Below are positions 1-8,959 of a stretch of DNA of 64,000 nucleotides, piece by piece. Location of the stretch: NCBI RefSeq assembly GCF_022370635.2, contig NZ_CP092362.2:558001-622000 (forward strand), in the 5' to 3' direction. Origin of the DNA: Mycolicibacterium crocinum (GTDB lineage Bacteria > Actinomycetota > Actinomycetes > Mycobacteriales > Mycobacteriaceae). A program made the position numbers and the translations under genes. The notes below the pieces were generated by a model. It did not search any database, had not been told where the DNA came from, and was given only the letters and a program-made list of their open reading frames with translations. The stretch's first letter is position 1. Each line of letters opens with the position of its first letter.

Positions 1-9
1 CGGGACCGC

Positions 10-1329
10 TTACCGCCCGCTCCGGTCGGGGGTCGCGCGCAGGACCACCACCACGACGGCCGAGATGATCATGAAGATGCCCACCGCCCACATACCGGCC
101 TTGTCGCTGCCGGTGAACTGGTTCAGCGCGCCGGTCGCATACGGGGCGGCGAATCCGCCGAGATTGCCGATCGAATTGATCAGCCCGATGCCGCCCGCGG
201 CGGCCGCACCCGTGAGGAACTGAGCGGGCAGCGCCCAGAAACTGGGAATCGCGCTGAACACCCCCATGGCGGCGATACACACCGGGACCATCACCAGCAG
301 GGGGCTGTGCAGATACAGCGCGACCGGAATAGCCAAGCCGCCCAATCCCATTGGGATCGCGACATGCCAGACGTGTTCGCTCTTGCGGTCGGCGTGCCGA
401 GACCACAGGTACATCGCGATAGCGGCCAGGGTGTACGGCACCGCGGTGATCAAACCCACCTGCACGATCGACAGGTGCACGTCGAAGGTCTTCTTGAAGT
501 CCGCGATAATCGACGGCAGGAAGAAGGCCAGCGCGTACAAGCCGTAGGCGACGCCGAAGTACACCAGGGACAGCAGCCAGATTCGCGGGCTGGTCAGCGC
601 GCGGCGCAGCGGAAAGTCGAAGTTGCCCGCGACCTCGCGTTCCTCGGCGGCCAGCACGTCGATCAGCCACTGCCGTTCGTCGGGCTGCAGCCAGTGAGCG
701 TCGGCGGGCCGATCGGTCAGATAGAACCAGCAGATGACGCCCAGGATGATCGCAGGCAGGCCGACTCCGATCATCATGAACTGCCAGCCGGCCAGCCCGA
801 ACACACCCTCACCAGCCTGAATCATCCACGCCGCCACCGGAGTTCCGACGGCCGCCGCGACCGGGCTCGCCATCATGAACATCGCCACGATCCGCGCCCG
901 GTAGGCGGCGGGGAACCAGCGGGTCAGGTAAAAGATCACGCCCGGGAAAAGCCCGGCCTCGGCCACGCCGAGCAGGAACCGCAACGCCAGCAGCGTCGGT
1001 GCGTTGGGTGCGAATCCGATTGCCACGGCGACGATTCCCCACGACACCGCGATGCGGGCCAGCCAACGGCGGGCACCGAAGCGTTCCAGGGCCAGGTTGG
1101 ACGGCACCTCAACCAGCACGTAGCCGATGAAGAAGATGCCCGACGCCAGCCCGAACATGCTCGCGGTGAGCTGGAGGTGCTCGCTGATATCGGCTTTGGC
1201 AATGCCGAGATTGGTGCGGTCGAGGTAGTTGACGAAGTACAGCGCCATGAGAAACGGGACGGCGCGGATGATCACCTTGCGCAGCGTGCGCGCCTCGAGC
1301 GTCTTCTCACCGGTCGATGAGACGGACAT
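10..1329 (-). CDS. MFS transporter, anion:cation symporter type
   Basis: A 439-residue inner-membrane transporter of the major facilitator superfamily, most like the anion:cation symporter branch that imports organic acids such as tartrate or phthalate. The N-terminus runs straight into TM1 and the family-typical stretch YLDRTNLGIAKADI (about residues 39-52); about twelve hydrophobic segments follow, with a cytoplasmic loop near residues 215-245. The ATG at 1329 overlaps the 3' end of the upstream dehydrogenase by 23 bp, so the two are probably co-transcribed with the hydrolase before them. The substrate is unknown; the enzymes in the operon suggest a hydroxy or aromatic acid (inference). Confidence 0.85.
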   Translation of the reverse strand: MSVSSTGEKTLEARTLRKVIIRAVPFLMALYFVNYLDRTNLGIAKADISEHLQLTASMFGLASGIFFIGYVLVEVPSNLALERFGARRWLARIAVSWGIVAVAIGFAPNAPTLLALRFLLGVAEAGLFPGVIFYLTRWFPAAYRARIVAMFMMASPVAAAVGTPVAAWMIQAGEGVFGLAGWQFMMIGVGLPAIILGVICWFYLTDRPADAHWLQPDERQWLIDVLAAEEREVAGNFDFPLRRALTSPRIWLLSLVYFGVAYGLYALAFFLPSIIADFKKTFDVHLSIVQVGLITAVPYTLAAIAMYLWSRHADRKSEHVWHVAIPMGLGGLAIPVALYLHSPLLVMVPVCIAAMGVFSAIPSFWALPAQFLTGAAAAGGIGLINSIGNLGGFAAPYATGALNQFTGSDKAGMWAVGIFMIISAVVVVVLRATPDRSGR

Positions 1330-2278
1330 CCTGCCTCCCGTTGACGACGTTGACCAGGTCGCGGCCGTCGTGCAGACGGCGGCAGTTGTCGACGGCCTGG
1401 ATCAGGTAGCGGCGCATGGTGTCGACGGTGTACCAGGTGACGTGCGGGGTCACCACGACATTGTCGAGCTGCAGCAGCGGGTTGCCGGGGTCGACGGGTT
1501 CGTCGGCGAACACATCGAGGCCGGCGGCGGCCAGCCTGCCGTCGCGCAGTGCATCGGTCACGGCGGCTTCGTCGACGACACCACCGCGAGAAGTGTTGAC
1601 CAGCACCGCATGTGGCTTCATCGCATCCAGTGCGGCCCGGTTGATCAGCTTGTCGGTGGCCGGGGTCAGCGGCAGATGCAGGGTGACGATGTCGCTTTCG
1701 GCCAACAGGTCCGGCAGTGCACGCCAGGTGTCGGTGCCGTCATCGGCGGTGTTGGTGTGCAGGACGGTGCCGCCCATCGCGAGCACGATCTGCTCGACCC
1801 GTTTGGCGATGTTTCCGTACCCCACCAACCCGACGGTGCAGCTGCCGATGTCCCGCACCGTCTCACCCAGGCTGGGATCCGTCGGCCAGCCCTTCCCCTG
1901 CCGGGTGAGCCGGTCCAGCACGGGGAGCCGGCGTAATGCCGCGAGCATCAGCAGTACCGCACCCTCGGCGACCGAGGGCGCGTTGGCGCCGGGCATGTTG
2001 GCCACCGCGATGCCCAGTTCGCTCGCGGTCTCGACGTCGATGGTGTTCACCCCGGCACCCAGTTTGTGCACCAGGCGCAGTCGCGGTGCGCGGCGCAGGT
2101 CGTCGCCGGACAGTGGCCGCAGGACATGCCAGATCACGTCGGCCTCGGGCAATTGCCGGTGCAGCGTCTCGTCGTCGTCTTCGTGGCACCAATGGATATC
2201 GAGCCAATCTGATTCCGGTGCAACGATGTTCAGCACGTTCTCGCCGGGCAAGAAGTGCGCCAGGACCCTTACCGCCAC
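1307..2278 (-). CDS. D-2-hydroxyacid dehydrogenase (NAD-dependent)
   Basis: About 323 residues; interconverts a 2-hydroxyacid and a 2-oxoacid with NAD(P). The C-terminal NAD-binding domain has the dinucleotide motif VGLVGYGNIAKRVEQ, the family signature NTSRGGVVDEAAV, and the catalytic His within TPHVTW near the end. The open frame extends upstream, but that part overlaps the hydrolase gene and does not read as protein. I place the start at the GTG at 2278, inside the hydrolase stop region (gtggcggtaa overlap); a GTG five codons upstream (2293) is the alternative. The overlap with both neighbours indicates translational coupling. The exact substrate cannot be told. Confidence 0.85.
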   Translation of the reverse strand: MAVRVLAHFLPGENVLNIVAPESDWLDIHWCHEDDDETLHRQLPEADVIWHVLRPLSGDDLRRAPRLRLVHKLGAGVNTIDVETASELGIAVANMPGANAPSVAEGAVLLMLAALRRLPVLDRLTRQGKGWPTDPSLGETVRDIGSCTVGLVGYGNIAKRVEQIVLAMGGTVLHTNTADDGTDTWRALPDLLAESDIVTLHLPLTPATDKLINRAALDAMKPHAVLVNTSRGGVVDEAAVTDALRDGRLAAAGLDVFADEPVDPGNPLLQLDNVVVTPHVTWYTVDTMRRYLIQAVDNCRRLHDGRDLVNVVNGRQDVRLIDR

Positions 2279-3420
2279 CGCTTGTGAATCCACTTCACAA
2301 TCGTGTCCGCCTGCTCGCTCCGCGCTCCCGGGGTGGTGAAGTAATGGTCGGTGTCGATGGCGCACATGGTCTTGTCTGTGCTGGCCAACGCGTCGTAGAT
2401 CCGTTGGGCCTCCGAGGGGAACACCCCGGTGTCTTGTTCGGCGTTGATGACCAGCGCCGGGACGTTGACCCGCGCCAGATGAGGTTCGGCGCGAGTCTGC
2501 GCGGTCTTCAGACTCCACATGCCCAGCCAGTTGCGCAGCGTGCACGCCGCGGCGATGCCGTAGGCGGAGCGGTTGGCCTTCACCGGAATACCCGCGTAGC
2601 AGAGGTTGGGCTGACGTTTGGTGGGCTCGATGGCCGGGTCGACCATGCGCGGATCGGCCCAGGTGCGCATCACGGTGAACGGCCGGTCGGAGAACCCGGC
2701 GGCCTGCACTCGCTTGAGTTCGGTCTCGGCCCAATCGGTGATCGCGTGATTGCGGGCCACCTGGGCGGACCGGTAGCGGGTCAGAAAGTCGTCGGAGAAC
2801 GGCGGCCCGTTGCGTTCGTCGAACAGATCAAGGGTGGGATCGGTGGCCACCGGATCGTTCTCGTCGACGACGGCGCCGTCCATCCAGGCAGTCAACACGT
2901 CGGGACGCCCGGGGTGCGCGGCGCTGGCGATGTAACCGTCAGCGGCCGGTAGTTCGGAAAGGCCCGCGGCGGGCCGCATCCCCTCCAGCGGTGTGACATT
3001 GGGCTCGACAGCCTGCGATTGATAGGCCGCCATCAACGAACCGCCGCCCGAGTTGCCCAGCAGGACAACCGTTTCCACACCCTGCACGTCGCGCAGCCAG
3101 TGCACGCCGACACCAATGTCGACCAGGGCGTGGTCGAGCATGAAGCTGCTCTCGAATCCCCGAAAGCGAGTGTTCCACCCGAGGAAGCCGACCCCTCGGG
3201 TGGCCAGGTAATCGGCGAGGTAGTGCTCGGAGAAGTCGATCTGATAGTGCGTGGCGATGACGGCGACCTTGGGCTTGCGCCCGACACCCCGGTGGTAGAG
3301 GCCCTGGCAGGGATGCCCGCCGGCACCCGCTCGGCGCGCGGTGGGCGAGGGCACCCCGATGAACTCACGCACGACTCCGGGGGTGGGCATGTCGGTGGCC
3401 TCCTCGGGTAGATCGCTCAT
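2269..3420 (-). CDS. alpha/beta hydrolase
   Basis: A 383-residue alpha/beta hydrolase. The nucleophile elbow is GNSGGG, with Ser as the probable nucleophile; a late acid/His pair fits NAEQDTGVF and DTDHYFTTPG near the C-terminus. I chose the ATG at 3420 (start MSDLPEEATDMP); a second Met ten codons on is possible. First gene of a three-gene operon with a 2-hydroxyacid dehydrogenase and an MFS transporter, and divergent from the VOC gene with an 88-bp shared promoter gap. Likely an esterase or C-C bond hydrolase in a small catabolic pathway (inference from neighbours only). Confidence 0.75.
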   Translation of the reverse strand: MSDLPEEATDMPTPGVVREFIGVPSPTARRAGAGGHPCQGLYHRGVGRKPKVAVIATHYQIDFSEHYLADYLATRGVGFLGWNTRFRGFESSFMLDHALVDIGVGVHWLRDVQGVETVVLLGNSGGGSLMAAYQSQAVEPNVTPLEGMRPAAGLSELPAADGYIASAAHPGRPDVLTAWMDGAVVDENDPVATDPTLDLFDERNGPPFSDDFLTRYRSAQVARNHAITDWAETELKRVQAAGFSDRPFTVMRTWADPRMVDPAIEPTKRQPNLCYAGIPVKANRSAYGIAAACTLRNWLGMWSLKTAQTRAEPHLARVNVPALVINAEQDTGVFPSEAQRIYDALASTDKTMCAIDTDHYFTTPGARSEQADTIVKWIHKRWR

Positions 3421-3508
3421 AGACGATATTCGCCAGCGTCGATGTGCATGCCTGAATCCGGTGTTAGTTTCGGTGGGGAGAGTTGACCAGCATCTGTGGG
3501 GGCACGTC

Positions 3509-4087
3509 ATGATCAAGCCGCACAACACCAACCCGGAATTCGAGCTCGGGGGCATCAACCACATTGCGCTGGTGTGCTCCGACATGCAGCGCACGGTCGA
3601 TTTCTACTCGAATGTGCTGGGTATGCCGCTGATCAAGTCGCTGGATCTGCCTGACGGGCTGGGGCAGCACTTCTTCTTCGACGCCGGTAACGGCGACTGC
3701 GTCGCGTTCTTCTGGTTCGCCGAGGCCCCCGACGGTACGGCGGGCAACACCCTCCCGGCCGCCCTGCCCGGTCTGGGTTCGATCGTCAGCGCGGTGGGCT
3801 CGATGAACCATCTGGCCTTTCACGTGCCGGAGGAGAAGTTCGACGAGTACCGCAGGCGGCTCAAGGAGAAGGGTGTGCGCGTCGGGCCCGTGCTCAACCA
3901 CGACGACAGCCCGCAGGGCGCTACCCGAGAGCTTCATCCCGGGGTTTACGTCCGCTCGTTCTACTTCAACGACCCGGACGGGATCGTGCTGGAATTCGCC
4001 TGCTGGACAAGGGAATTCAGCGACAACGAGGCCGGTACGGCGCCGAAGACGGCCGCTGACCGCAAACAGCCGATAGCCGCTGGTTAG
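3509..4087 (+). CDS. VOC family protein (glyoxalase/extradiol dioxygenase fold)
   Basis: A 192-residue vicinal-oxygen-chelate protein. Metal-binding positions are visible as His in GGINHIALV near the N-terminus, His in MNHLAFHV in the second half, and Glu in GIVLEFACW near the C-terminus, the usual 2-His-1-Glu set. The longer upstream frame is not convincing; the ATG at 3509 starts the recognisable protein. It is divergent from the hydrolase operon and its stop overlaps the stop of the TetR gene by 3 bases. Could be a dioxygenase or isomerase acting on the same compound as the operon; the substrate is unknown. Confidence 0.75.
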   Translation: MIKPHNTNPEFELGGINHIALVCSDMQRTVDFYSNVLGMPLIKSLDLPDGLGQHFFFDAGNGDCVAFFWFAEAPDGTAGNTLPAALPGLGSIVSAVGSMNHLAFHVPEEKFDEYRRRLKEKGVRVGPVLNHDDSPQGATRELHPGVYVRSFYFNDPDGIVLEFACWTREFSDNEAGTAPKTAADRKQPIAAG

Positions 4088-4704
4088 TCGCGGAACAACC
4101 GCGGATCACCGAGGTCGTCGATGATCGTGGTGAGCTGATCGGCCAGTTCGGTGGGGGTCAGCGTGACCGCGCCGCCCAACCACGCGCTGATGGTCTGACC
4201 GACGCCGCCGACGACGAAGTGCGCGAACGCCTTGACCCGGTCATTGGCCGGACGGTGCAGTGTGGCCTCGACGTGCTGGCCCGACAGCAAGGCGAACAGC
4301 GCACCGGACTCCTGACGCTTGCGGACCACCGTCGTGTTGGACAGCTGCGAGCTGAACATCAATCGGCCCACCCGCGGATCCAGCTCGATGGTCCGCACGA
4401 TGTTGGCCATCGCCGCGCGGTTCTGTCCCTCCACCGGGGCGGTTGCCACCGCGGCCTGCGTGGTGGCGGCCAGATCGGCGACCACCCAGTCGAAGACCGC
4501 CGCGACGAATTCGTCCTTGTCGGCGAAGCTCTCGTAGAAGTAGCGGGTAGCCACGCCGGCCTCACGGCAGATACCCCGAACGGTGAGCTCAGCGGGGTCG
4601 ACATTGCTGCCCAGCAACTCCAGCCCGGCCTCCAGCAGACGGGCCCGTCTCCGGGCCAGCCGATCGGCGGCATCCACGCCGCCATAGGGCCTCGCCTGCG
4701 TCAT
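4084..4704 (-). CDS. TetR-family transcriptional regulator
   Basis: A 206-residue regulator. The N-terminal helix-turn-helix is readable around residues 25-65 (LLGSNVDPAELTVRGICREA, then GVATRYFYESFADKDEF), the standard TetR DNA-binding layout; the C-terminal part is the ligand-binding helical domain. The longer open frame upstream overlaps the divergent DUF2236 gene and is an artefact. The ATG at 4704 leaves an 84-bp divergent promoter region shared with that gene, which it may control (inference). It converges on the VOC gene, with stop codons overlapping. Confidence 0.85.
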   Translation of the reverse strand: MTQARPYGGVDAADRLARRRARLLEAGLELLGSNVDPAELTVRGICREAGVATRYFYESFADKDEFVAAVFDWVVADLAATTQAAVATAPVEGQNRAAMANIVRTIELDPRVGRLMFSSQLSNTTVVRKRQESGALFALLSGQHVEATLHRPANDRVKAFAHFVVGGVGQTISAWLGGAVTLTPTELADQLTTIIDDLGDPRLFRD

Positions 4705-4788
4705 TAGCCCATCTTGACATTGCTCCGGCCAGGGCGGCAATATTGGGAAACATTCGTTGTCAGATTCGTACCCGATAGGTGGCCCACC

Positions 4789-5688
4789 GTGACGATCCGC
4801 GAACCCGTTGTCGGCCACGTGGATCGTCCGGTGAGCGAGCCGCCGAGGCCGTCGCGCCGCCGGCGGAAACGGGGACCGGGCTTCGACGACGGGCTGATGG
4901 GCGTGGCGCTGCTGGCCGGTCCGGCGAACGTGATCATGGAGCTCGCCCTGCCGGGCGTCGGCTACGGCGTGATGGAGAGCCGCGTCGAGAGCGGCCGAGC
5001 CGACCGGCACCCGATCAAACGGGCACGCACGACATTCACCTACCTCGCGGTGGCCACCCGCGGCACCGACGAACAGAAAAAGGCCTATCGGCGCGCGGTG
5101 AACAAGTCGCACGCCCAGGTCTACTCGACCCCCGACAGTCCGGTGGAGTACAACGCGTTCGACAAAGACCTGCAACTCTGGGTCGCGGCCTGCCTCTACA
5201 AGGGCGGGGTGGACGTGGCCCGGATCTTCATCGGTGAGGCCGACGACGAGACTGCCGACCGCCAATACCAGGAGGCCATGGCACTGGCCACCACCCTGCA
5301 GGTGCCCGCCGAGATGTGGCCTGCCGACCGCGCGGCGTTCGACAAGTACTGGCAGGAGTCGCTGGACAAGCTGCACATCGACGACACCATCCGGGAGTAC
5401 CTGTATCCCTTTGCGGTGTCGCGGATTCGCGGCGTGCGGCTGCCGAAGCGGTTGCAGGAATCCCTCGAGCAATTCAATCTGCTCATCACCACCGGGTTCC
5501 TGCCGCAGCGTTTTCGCGACGAGATGCGGCTCGAGTGGAACGCGGAGAAACAGCGCAAGTTCGATCGGCTGATGGCGCGCATCCGATTCGTCAACGACCT
5601 GACACCGCGGGTCATCCGCGAGTTCCCGTTCAATCTCCTTCTGCGCGATGTGGATCGGCGCATCCGCACTGGGCGGCCGTTGGTCTGA
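4789..5688 (+). CDS. oxygenase MpaB-like family protein (DUF2236)
   Basis: About 299 residues of the DUF2236/MpaB family, whose characterised relatives are haem proteins (the mycophenolic-acid oxygenase MpaB and latex-clearing proteins). Family-like segments include the N-terminal GLMGVALLAGPANVIMELA block, THF-like R-T-T-F-T-Y-L-A-V-A around residues 78-88, and HAQVYSTPDSPVEYNAFD followed by LQLWVAAC. I chose the GTG at 4789 (MTIREPVV); the earlier ATG at 4714 would add an unlikely extension into the promoter. Divergent from the TetR gene. Mycobacteria carry many paralogues of unknown substrate. Confidence 0.75.
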   Translation: MTIREPVVGHVDRPVSEPPRPSRRRRKRGPGFDDGLMGVALLAGPANVIMELALPGVGYGVMESRVESGRADRHPIKRARTTFTYLAVATRGTDEQKKAYRRAVNKSHAQVYSTPDSPVEYNAFDKDLQLWVAACLYKGGVDVARIFIGEADDETADRQYQEAMALATTLQVPAEMWPADRAAFDKYWQESLDKLHIDDTIREYLYPFAVSRIRGVRLPKRLQESLEQFNLLITTGFLPQRFRDEMRLEWNAEKQRKFDRLMARIRFVNDLTPRVIREFPFNLLLRDVDRRIRTGRPLV

Positions 5689-5773
5689 GCCCGGCCGTCG
5701 GTTCGGCCCGGCTCTGACGTCGGAATTTCTCCACACTGTGCCCACCGCGGCCCATCCAGTGCGAAGCTGAGCC

Positions 5774-6772
5774 GTGGACATCTTCGCGCAGTGGCAGGAC
5801 GGTGGAACTGAGGTTCGCTGGCGATCGACGACGCCGGCCAACGACGGTCAGGAAGTCGCGGTATTCACCAGGCGTAGCGGCACCCCGGGCGCGCCGGCCC
5901 TGGTCTGTGTGCACGGCTTCCCGACGTCGAGCATCGACTACTGGGGATTGGCACACGAATTACGTTCGGAAGCCGAGATTTTCACCGTCGACTTTCCCGG
6001 CTACGGGCTCTCCGACAAGCCACCGTCGCCATATGTGTACTCGCTCTATGACGATGCGCGGTTGCTCGTTCACCTGATCACCGACGTGTGGCAGCTCGAG
6101 GACTACCGCATCGTGACCCACGATCGCGGCAGCAGCGTCGGCATCCTCGTGGTCACGATGCTCGCCGAGGCGAAGGCGCCGATGCCCGCCGACTTGGTCA
6201 TCACGAACGGGAACATCTACCTGCCGCTGGCCAATCTGACGGCATACCAGAAGGCGCTACTCGACGATTCGACGTCGCGTGCCACCGCGGCCGCGACAAC
6301 GCCGGACATGCTGGCCGCCGGCCTGGGCGCGAGTACGTTCATGCCCCGTAGAACTCTCGAGGACGCCGAAATCGCGGCGCTGGCACAGTGCTTCGCGCAC
6401 AACGACGGTATCCAGGTGCTCCCGGACACCATCCAGTATCTGCATGAGCGAGCGGCCGACGAGACTCGCTGGCTCGAAGCACTGGCGGCCAACCCCGTCG
6501 ACACCACGCTCGTGTGGGGTCTGCACGACACGGTGGCGCCGTTGCGGGTCGCCAACCATGTGTGGCACACCTATCTCAAGGACAAGCCCGGCCGCAGCCG
6601 CTACTGGGTGGTCCCGGGCGCTGACCACTACGTGCAATGCGATGCACCCAAACAGCTCGCCGACATCCTGCGGCTGACCGTTGTCGGTGATCCGGCCGAA
6701 CTGCAGACGCTGGGGGATACGCCGGAAGGCCCGGTGCTGGTGGACCAGAGCGACGGAGACGGCACCGGCTGA
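5774..6772 (+). CDS. alpha/beta hydrolase, haloalkane dehalogenase/epoxide hydrolase type
   Basis: A 332-residue alpha/beta hydrolase. The oxyanion motif is HGFPTSS (about 48-54), and the nucleophile elbow is HDRGSS with Asp at about residue 117 rather than Ser, as in haloalkane dehalogenases and epoxide hydrolases. The late His is in GADHYVQ. The GTG at 5774 gives a clean N-terminus. It is followed 40 bp later by a methyltransferase gene on the same strand. I would not call a dehalogenase substrate from sequence alone: the usual halide-stabilising Trp next to the nucleophile (HDWG) is Arg here, which argues somewhat for epoxide hydrolase or another activity. Confidence 0.75.
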   Translation: MDIFAQWQDGGTEVRWRSTTPANDGQEVAVFTRRSGTPGAPALVCVHGFPTSSIDYWGLAHELRSEAEIFTVDFPGYGLSDKPPSPYVYSLYDDARLLVHLITDVWQLEDYRIVTHDRGSSVGILVVTMLAEAKAPMPADLVITNGNIYLPLANLTAYQKALLDDSTSRATAAATTPDMLAAGLGASTFMPRRTLEDAEIAALAQCFAHNDGIQVLPDTIQYLHERAADETRWLEALAANPVDTTLVWGLHDTVAPLRVANHVWHTYLKDKPGRSRYWVVPGADHYVQCDAPKQLADILRLTVVGDPAELQTLGDTPEGPVLVDQSDGDGTG

Positions 6773-6812
6773 GCGCACGGCGCTGCCAGAGTCCGGGGGT
6801 ACCCTCGCGGCA

Positions 6813-7712
6813 GTGCGGACTGACAACGACACCTGGGACATCACCACCAGCGTCGGCTCGACGGCCTTGTTCGTCGCGGCCGCCCGAGCTCTGGAGGCGC
6901 AGAAACCTGATCCGCTGGCCGTCGACCCGTTCGCCGAGGTGTTCTGCCGCGCCGTGGGCGGTCCCTGGGCGGCGGTGCTGGACGGCGAGGCGCCCGACCA
7001 TCCGCTGAAATCCGAAGAGTTCGGTCAGCACTTCGTCACGTTCCAGGCCGCGCGGACTCGGTACTTCGACACCTACTTCGGATACGTGGCACAAGCCGGG
7101 GTGCGCCAGGTCGTCATCTTGGCCGCCGGACTGGACTCTCGCGCCTATCGGCTGGACTGGGCACCCGACACCACCATCTACGAACTCGACCAGCCCCAGG
7201 TACTTGACTTCAAACGCGAAGCCCTGGCCGCGCACGGGGCTTGCGCGAAGGCCGAGCGTCGGGAGATCGCCGTCGACCTTCGCGACGACTGGCCGCAAGC
7301 ACTGCGGGACAACGGTTTCCGTGCTGATGAGCCGTCGGCGTGGATCGCCGAGGGACTTCTCATCTACCTTCCCGCCGCTGCGCAAGAACAGTTGTTCTCC
7401 GGGATCGACGGCCTGGCGAGTTCGCGTAGCCACCTCGCCGTTGAGGAGGGCAGGCCGATGGATCGCGACGCGCTCCGGGCCAAGGTGCAGGAGAACAAGG
7501 GCATCGACGATCCGCGTGGCCAGTGGTGGCAGCTGGTCTACAACGAACAGCACGCGCCCGCGTCGCAGTGGTTCGGTGAGCGTGGCTGGATGACCGAGGA
7601 CACCACGCTGCTGGACTACCTCGCCTCTGTCGGGCGTTCGGTCGACTCCGCGGATGACGAGGCGGCCAACATGCTGGCCAGCATCACGTTGGTCAACGCC
7701 GTCAAAGAATAG
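6813..7712 (+). CDS. class I SAM-dependent methyltransferase (mycobacterial LCMT-like family)
   Basis: A 299-residue member of the large mycobacterial family of leucine-carboxyl-methyltransferase-like SAM enzymes. Characteristic blocks: the N-terminal [30 protein letters not shown], the TRYFDTYF segment, and the SAM-binding [17 protein letters not shown] followed by an acidic strand ([12 protein letters not shown]). The longer open frame begins inside the upstream gene; the GTG at 6813 starts the conserved protein. It ends one base before the stop of the convergent hydrolase. Substrates of this family are mostly unknown. Confidence 0.85.
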   Translation: MRTDNDTWDITTSVGSTALFVAAARALEAQKPDPLAVDPFAEVFCRAVGGPWAAVLDGEAPDHPLKSEEFGQHFVTFQAARTRYFDTYFGYVAQAGVRQVVILAAGLDSRAYRLDWAPDTTIYELDQPQVLDFKREALAAHGACAKAERREIAVDLRDDWPQALRDNGFRADEPSAWIAEGLLIYLPAAAQEQLFSGIDGLASSRSHLAVEEGRPMDRDALRAKVQENKGIDDPRGQWWQLVYNEQHAPASQWFGERGWMTEDTTLLDYLASVGRSVDSADDEAANMLASITLVNAVKE

Positions 7713-8906
7713 TCAGTCCCACATCACCGGTCGCAGGAACCGGTTGATGCGGCGCAGGTACTCCGGCTGGCTGACGTGCAGGATGTGGTTGCCCGGGAAC
7801 CAGTGCAGCGCACAGCGATCCCAGTGCTCCCACAGCGCCTCGGCCTGCTCGGGTGGTGCCAGCCGATCGCCGAGACCGGTGATGATCAGGCGCCGGTCCC
7901 GCGGGACGAGCGGCTGGTAGTTCAGTGCGCAGTGGTAGGCCGACGCGGCCGCCGAGTCGTCACGGCCGATGGTCCCGAACTTGCGGCCCACTTCGATCAG
8001 TTTGTTCGCCGGCCACCACTCGTCGAACGTCGACTCCGGGGTGACCACCGGGACGTTGGGGATCACCGCCTCCAGCCGGTCGTCCGCCGACGCGACCAGC
8101 GCTGAGGTGTAGCCGCCCAATGACATTCCGGTGAGCGCAATGCGGTCGACGCCGGTATCGCGCAACCAGTTCACGACCGAGCGGAAGTCGTGCACGGCCT
8201 GGCCCATGGTTTCGGCGAATCCGGCCATGCCCTGTGAGAAAAAGCCGTATCCACTGAAGGGCGAACCCTTTTCGGCGCGCCGGCCATGGAACGGCAGGGT
8301 GTAGAGCAGCACGTCGTATCCGGTTCTGTAGAACCACGGCAGTGAGAAAAACAGCCCGTTGAACAGATAGGGCGACCCCATGAAGCCGTGGATCACGCAC
8401 AGCGTCGGCCGTGGACCGTCGTCGTGACGCCAATGCTGCGCCCACACAATGTTGTTGCGCTCCAGCCGCTTCCACTGTTTGCGCATGTCCGGGTTGACCG
8501 GTTCGAAGCTGCTCTCGAACCGCATGTTCTGGACGTTGCCGTGGGCGATGTACTGGGCGATCGGATTCGCCGGCCGGGTCGTGATGGTGGGAACGTCGGT
8601 GGGCGCCGGGAACGACGCCGCCGGATCGCGCCGGGCCGCCAGTTCGGCGTAGAACTCCAGGTTGCTGCGCTCGCGGTGCAGGTCCGAGCGGCGAACGATG
8701 CTCTTCGCCACTGTCGGCAACATGGACACTCCGACCAGAGAGGCGATTGCCGTGCGCAGGCCGATGTCGGCGACCGCCGAGGTATCTACGGTGAGCCGCT
8801 GCAGTGCGGTCAGCTCGGAGCGCTTCGGCAAGCCCTCGAAACCGGCGTCGGCACCCGGTACATCGGGCACCGGCACCGGGATAGGCAGGTCGACGTTCGA
8901 CGTCAT
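7713..8906 (-). CDS. alpha/beta hydrolase (large, ABHD18-like)
   Basis: A 397-residue alpha/beta hydrolase with a long N-terminal extension. Visible motifs: HGFMGSPYLFNG (oxyanion region), the lysis-like YTLPFHGRRAEKGSPF stretch, the nucleophile elbow GMSLGGYTS, and a late His in PGNHILHVSQPE. No signal peptide is evident. It is convergent with the methyltransferase, stop next to stop. The family includes human ABHD18-like proteins and many bacterial proteins of unknown substrate, so only a broad hydrolase call is safe. Confidence 0.75.
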   Translation of the reverse strand: MTSNVDLPIPVPVPDVPGADAGFEGLPKRSELTALQRLTVDTSAVADIGLRTAIASLVGVSMLPTVAKSIVRRSDLHRERSNLEFYAELAARRDPAASFPAPTDVPTITTRPANPIAQYIAHGNVQNMRFESSFEPVNPDMRKQWKRLERNNIVWAQHWRHDDGPRPTLCVIHGFMGSPYLFNGLFFSLPWFYRTGYDVLLYTLPFHGRRAEKGSPFSGYGFFSQGMAGFAETMGQAVHDFRSVVNWLRDTGVDRIALTGMSLGGYTSALVASADDRLEAVIPNVPVVTPESTFDEWWPANKLIEVGRKFGTIGRDDSAAASAYHCALNYQPLVPRDRRLIITGLGDRLAPPEQAEALWEHWDRCALHWFPGNHILHVSQPEYLRRINRFLRPVMWD

Positions 8907-8959
8907 TGTCGCGGCCTTTCGGTCGGCATCTGTCCTCGGATGCTAACCGGGAACGGGGG

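Noticed and set aside
2279..2734. Long N-terminal extension of the hydroxyacid dehydrogenase
   Set aside because: This part lies inside the hydrolase gene and has the Arg/Gly/His-rich composition of a shadow frame.
4705..5841. Large N-terminal extension of the TetR protein
   Set aside because: Overlaps the whole DUF2236 gene on the other strand; TetR proteins are about 200 residues and the HTH begins near the chosen start.
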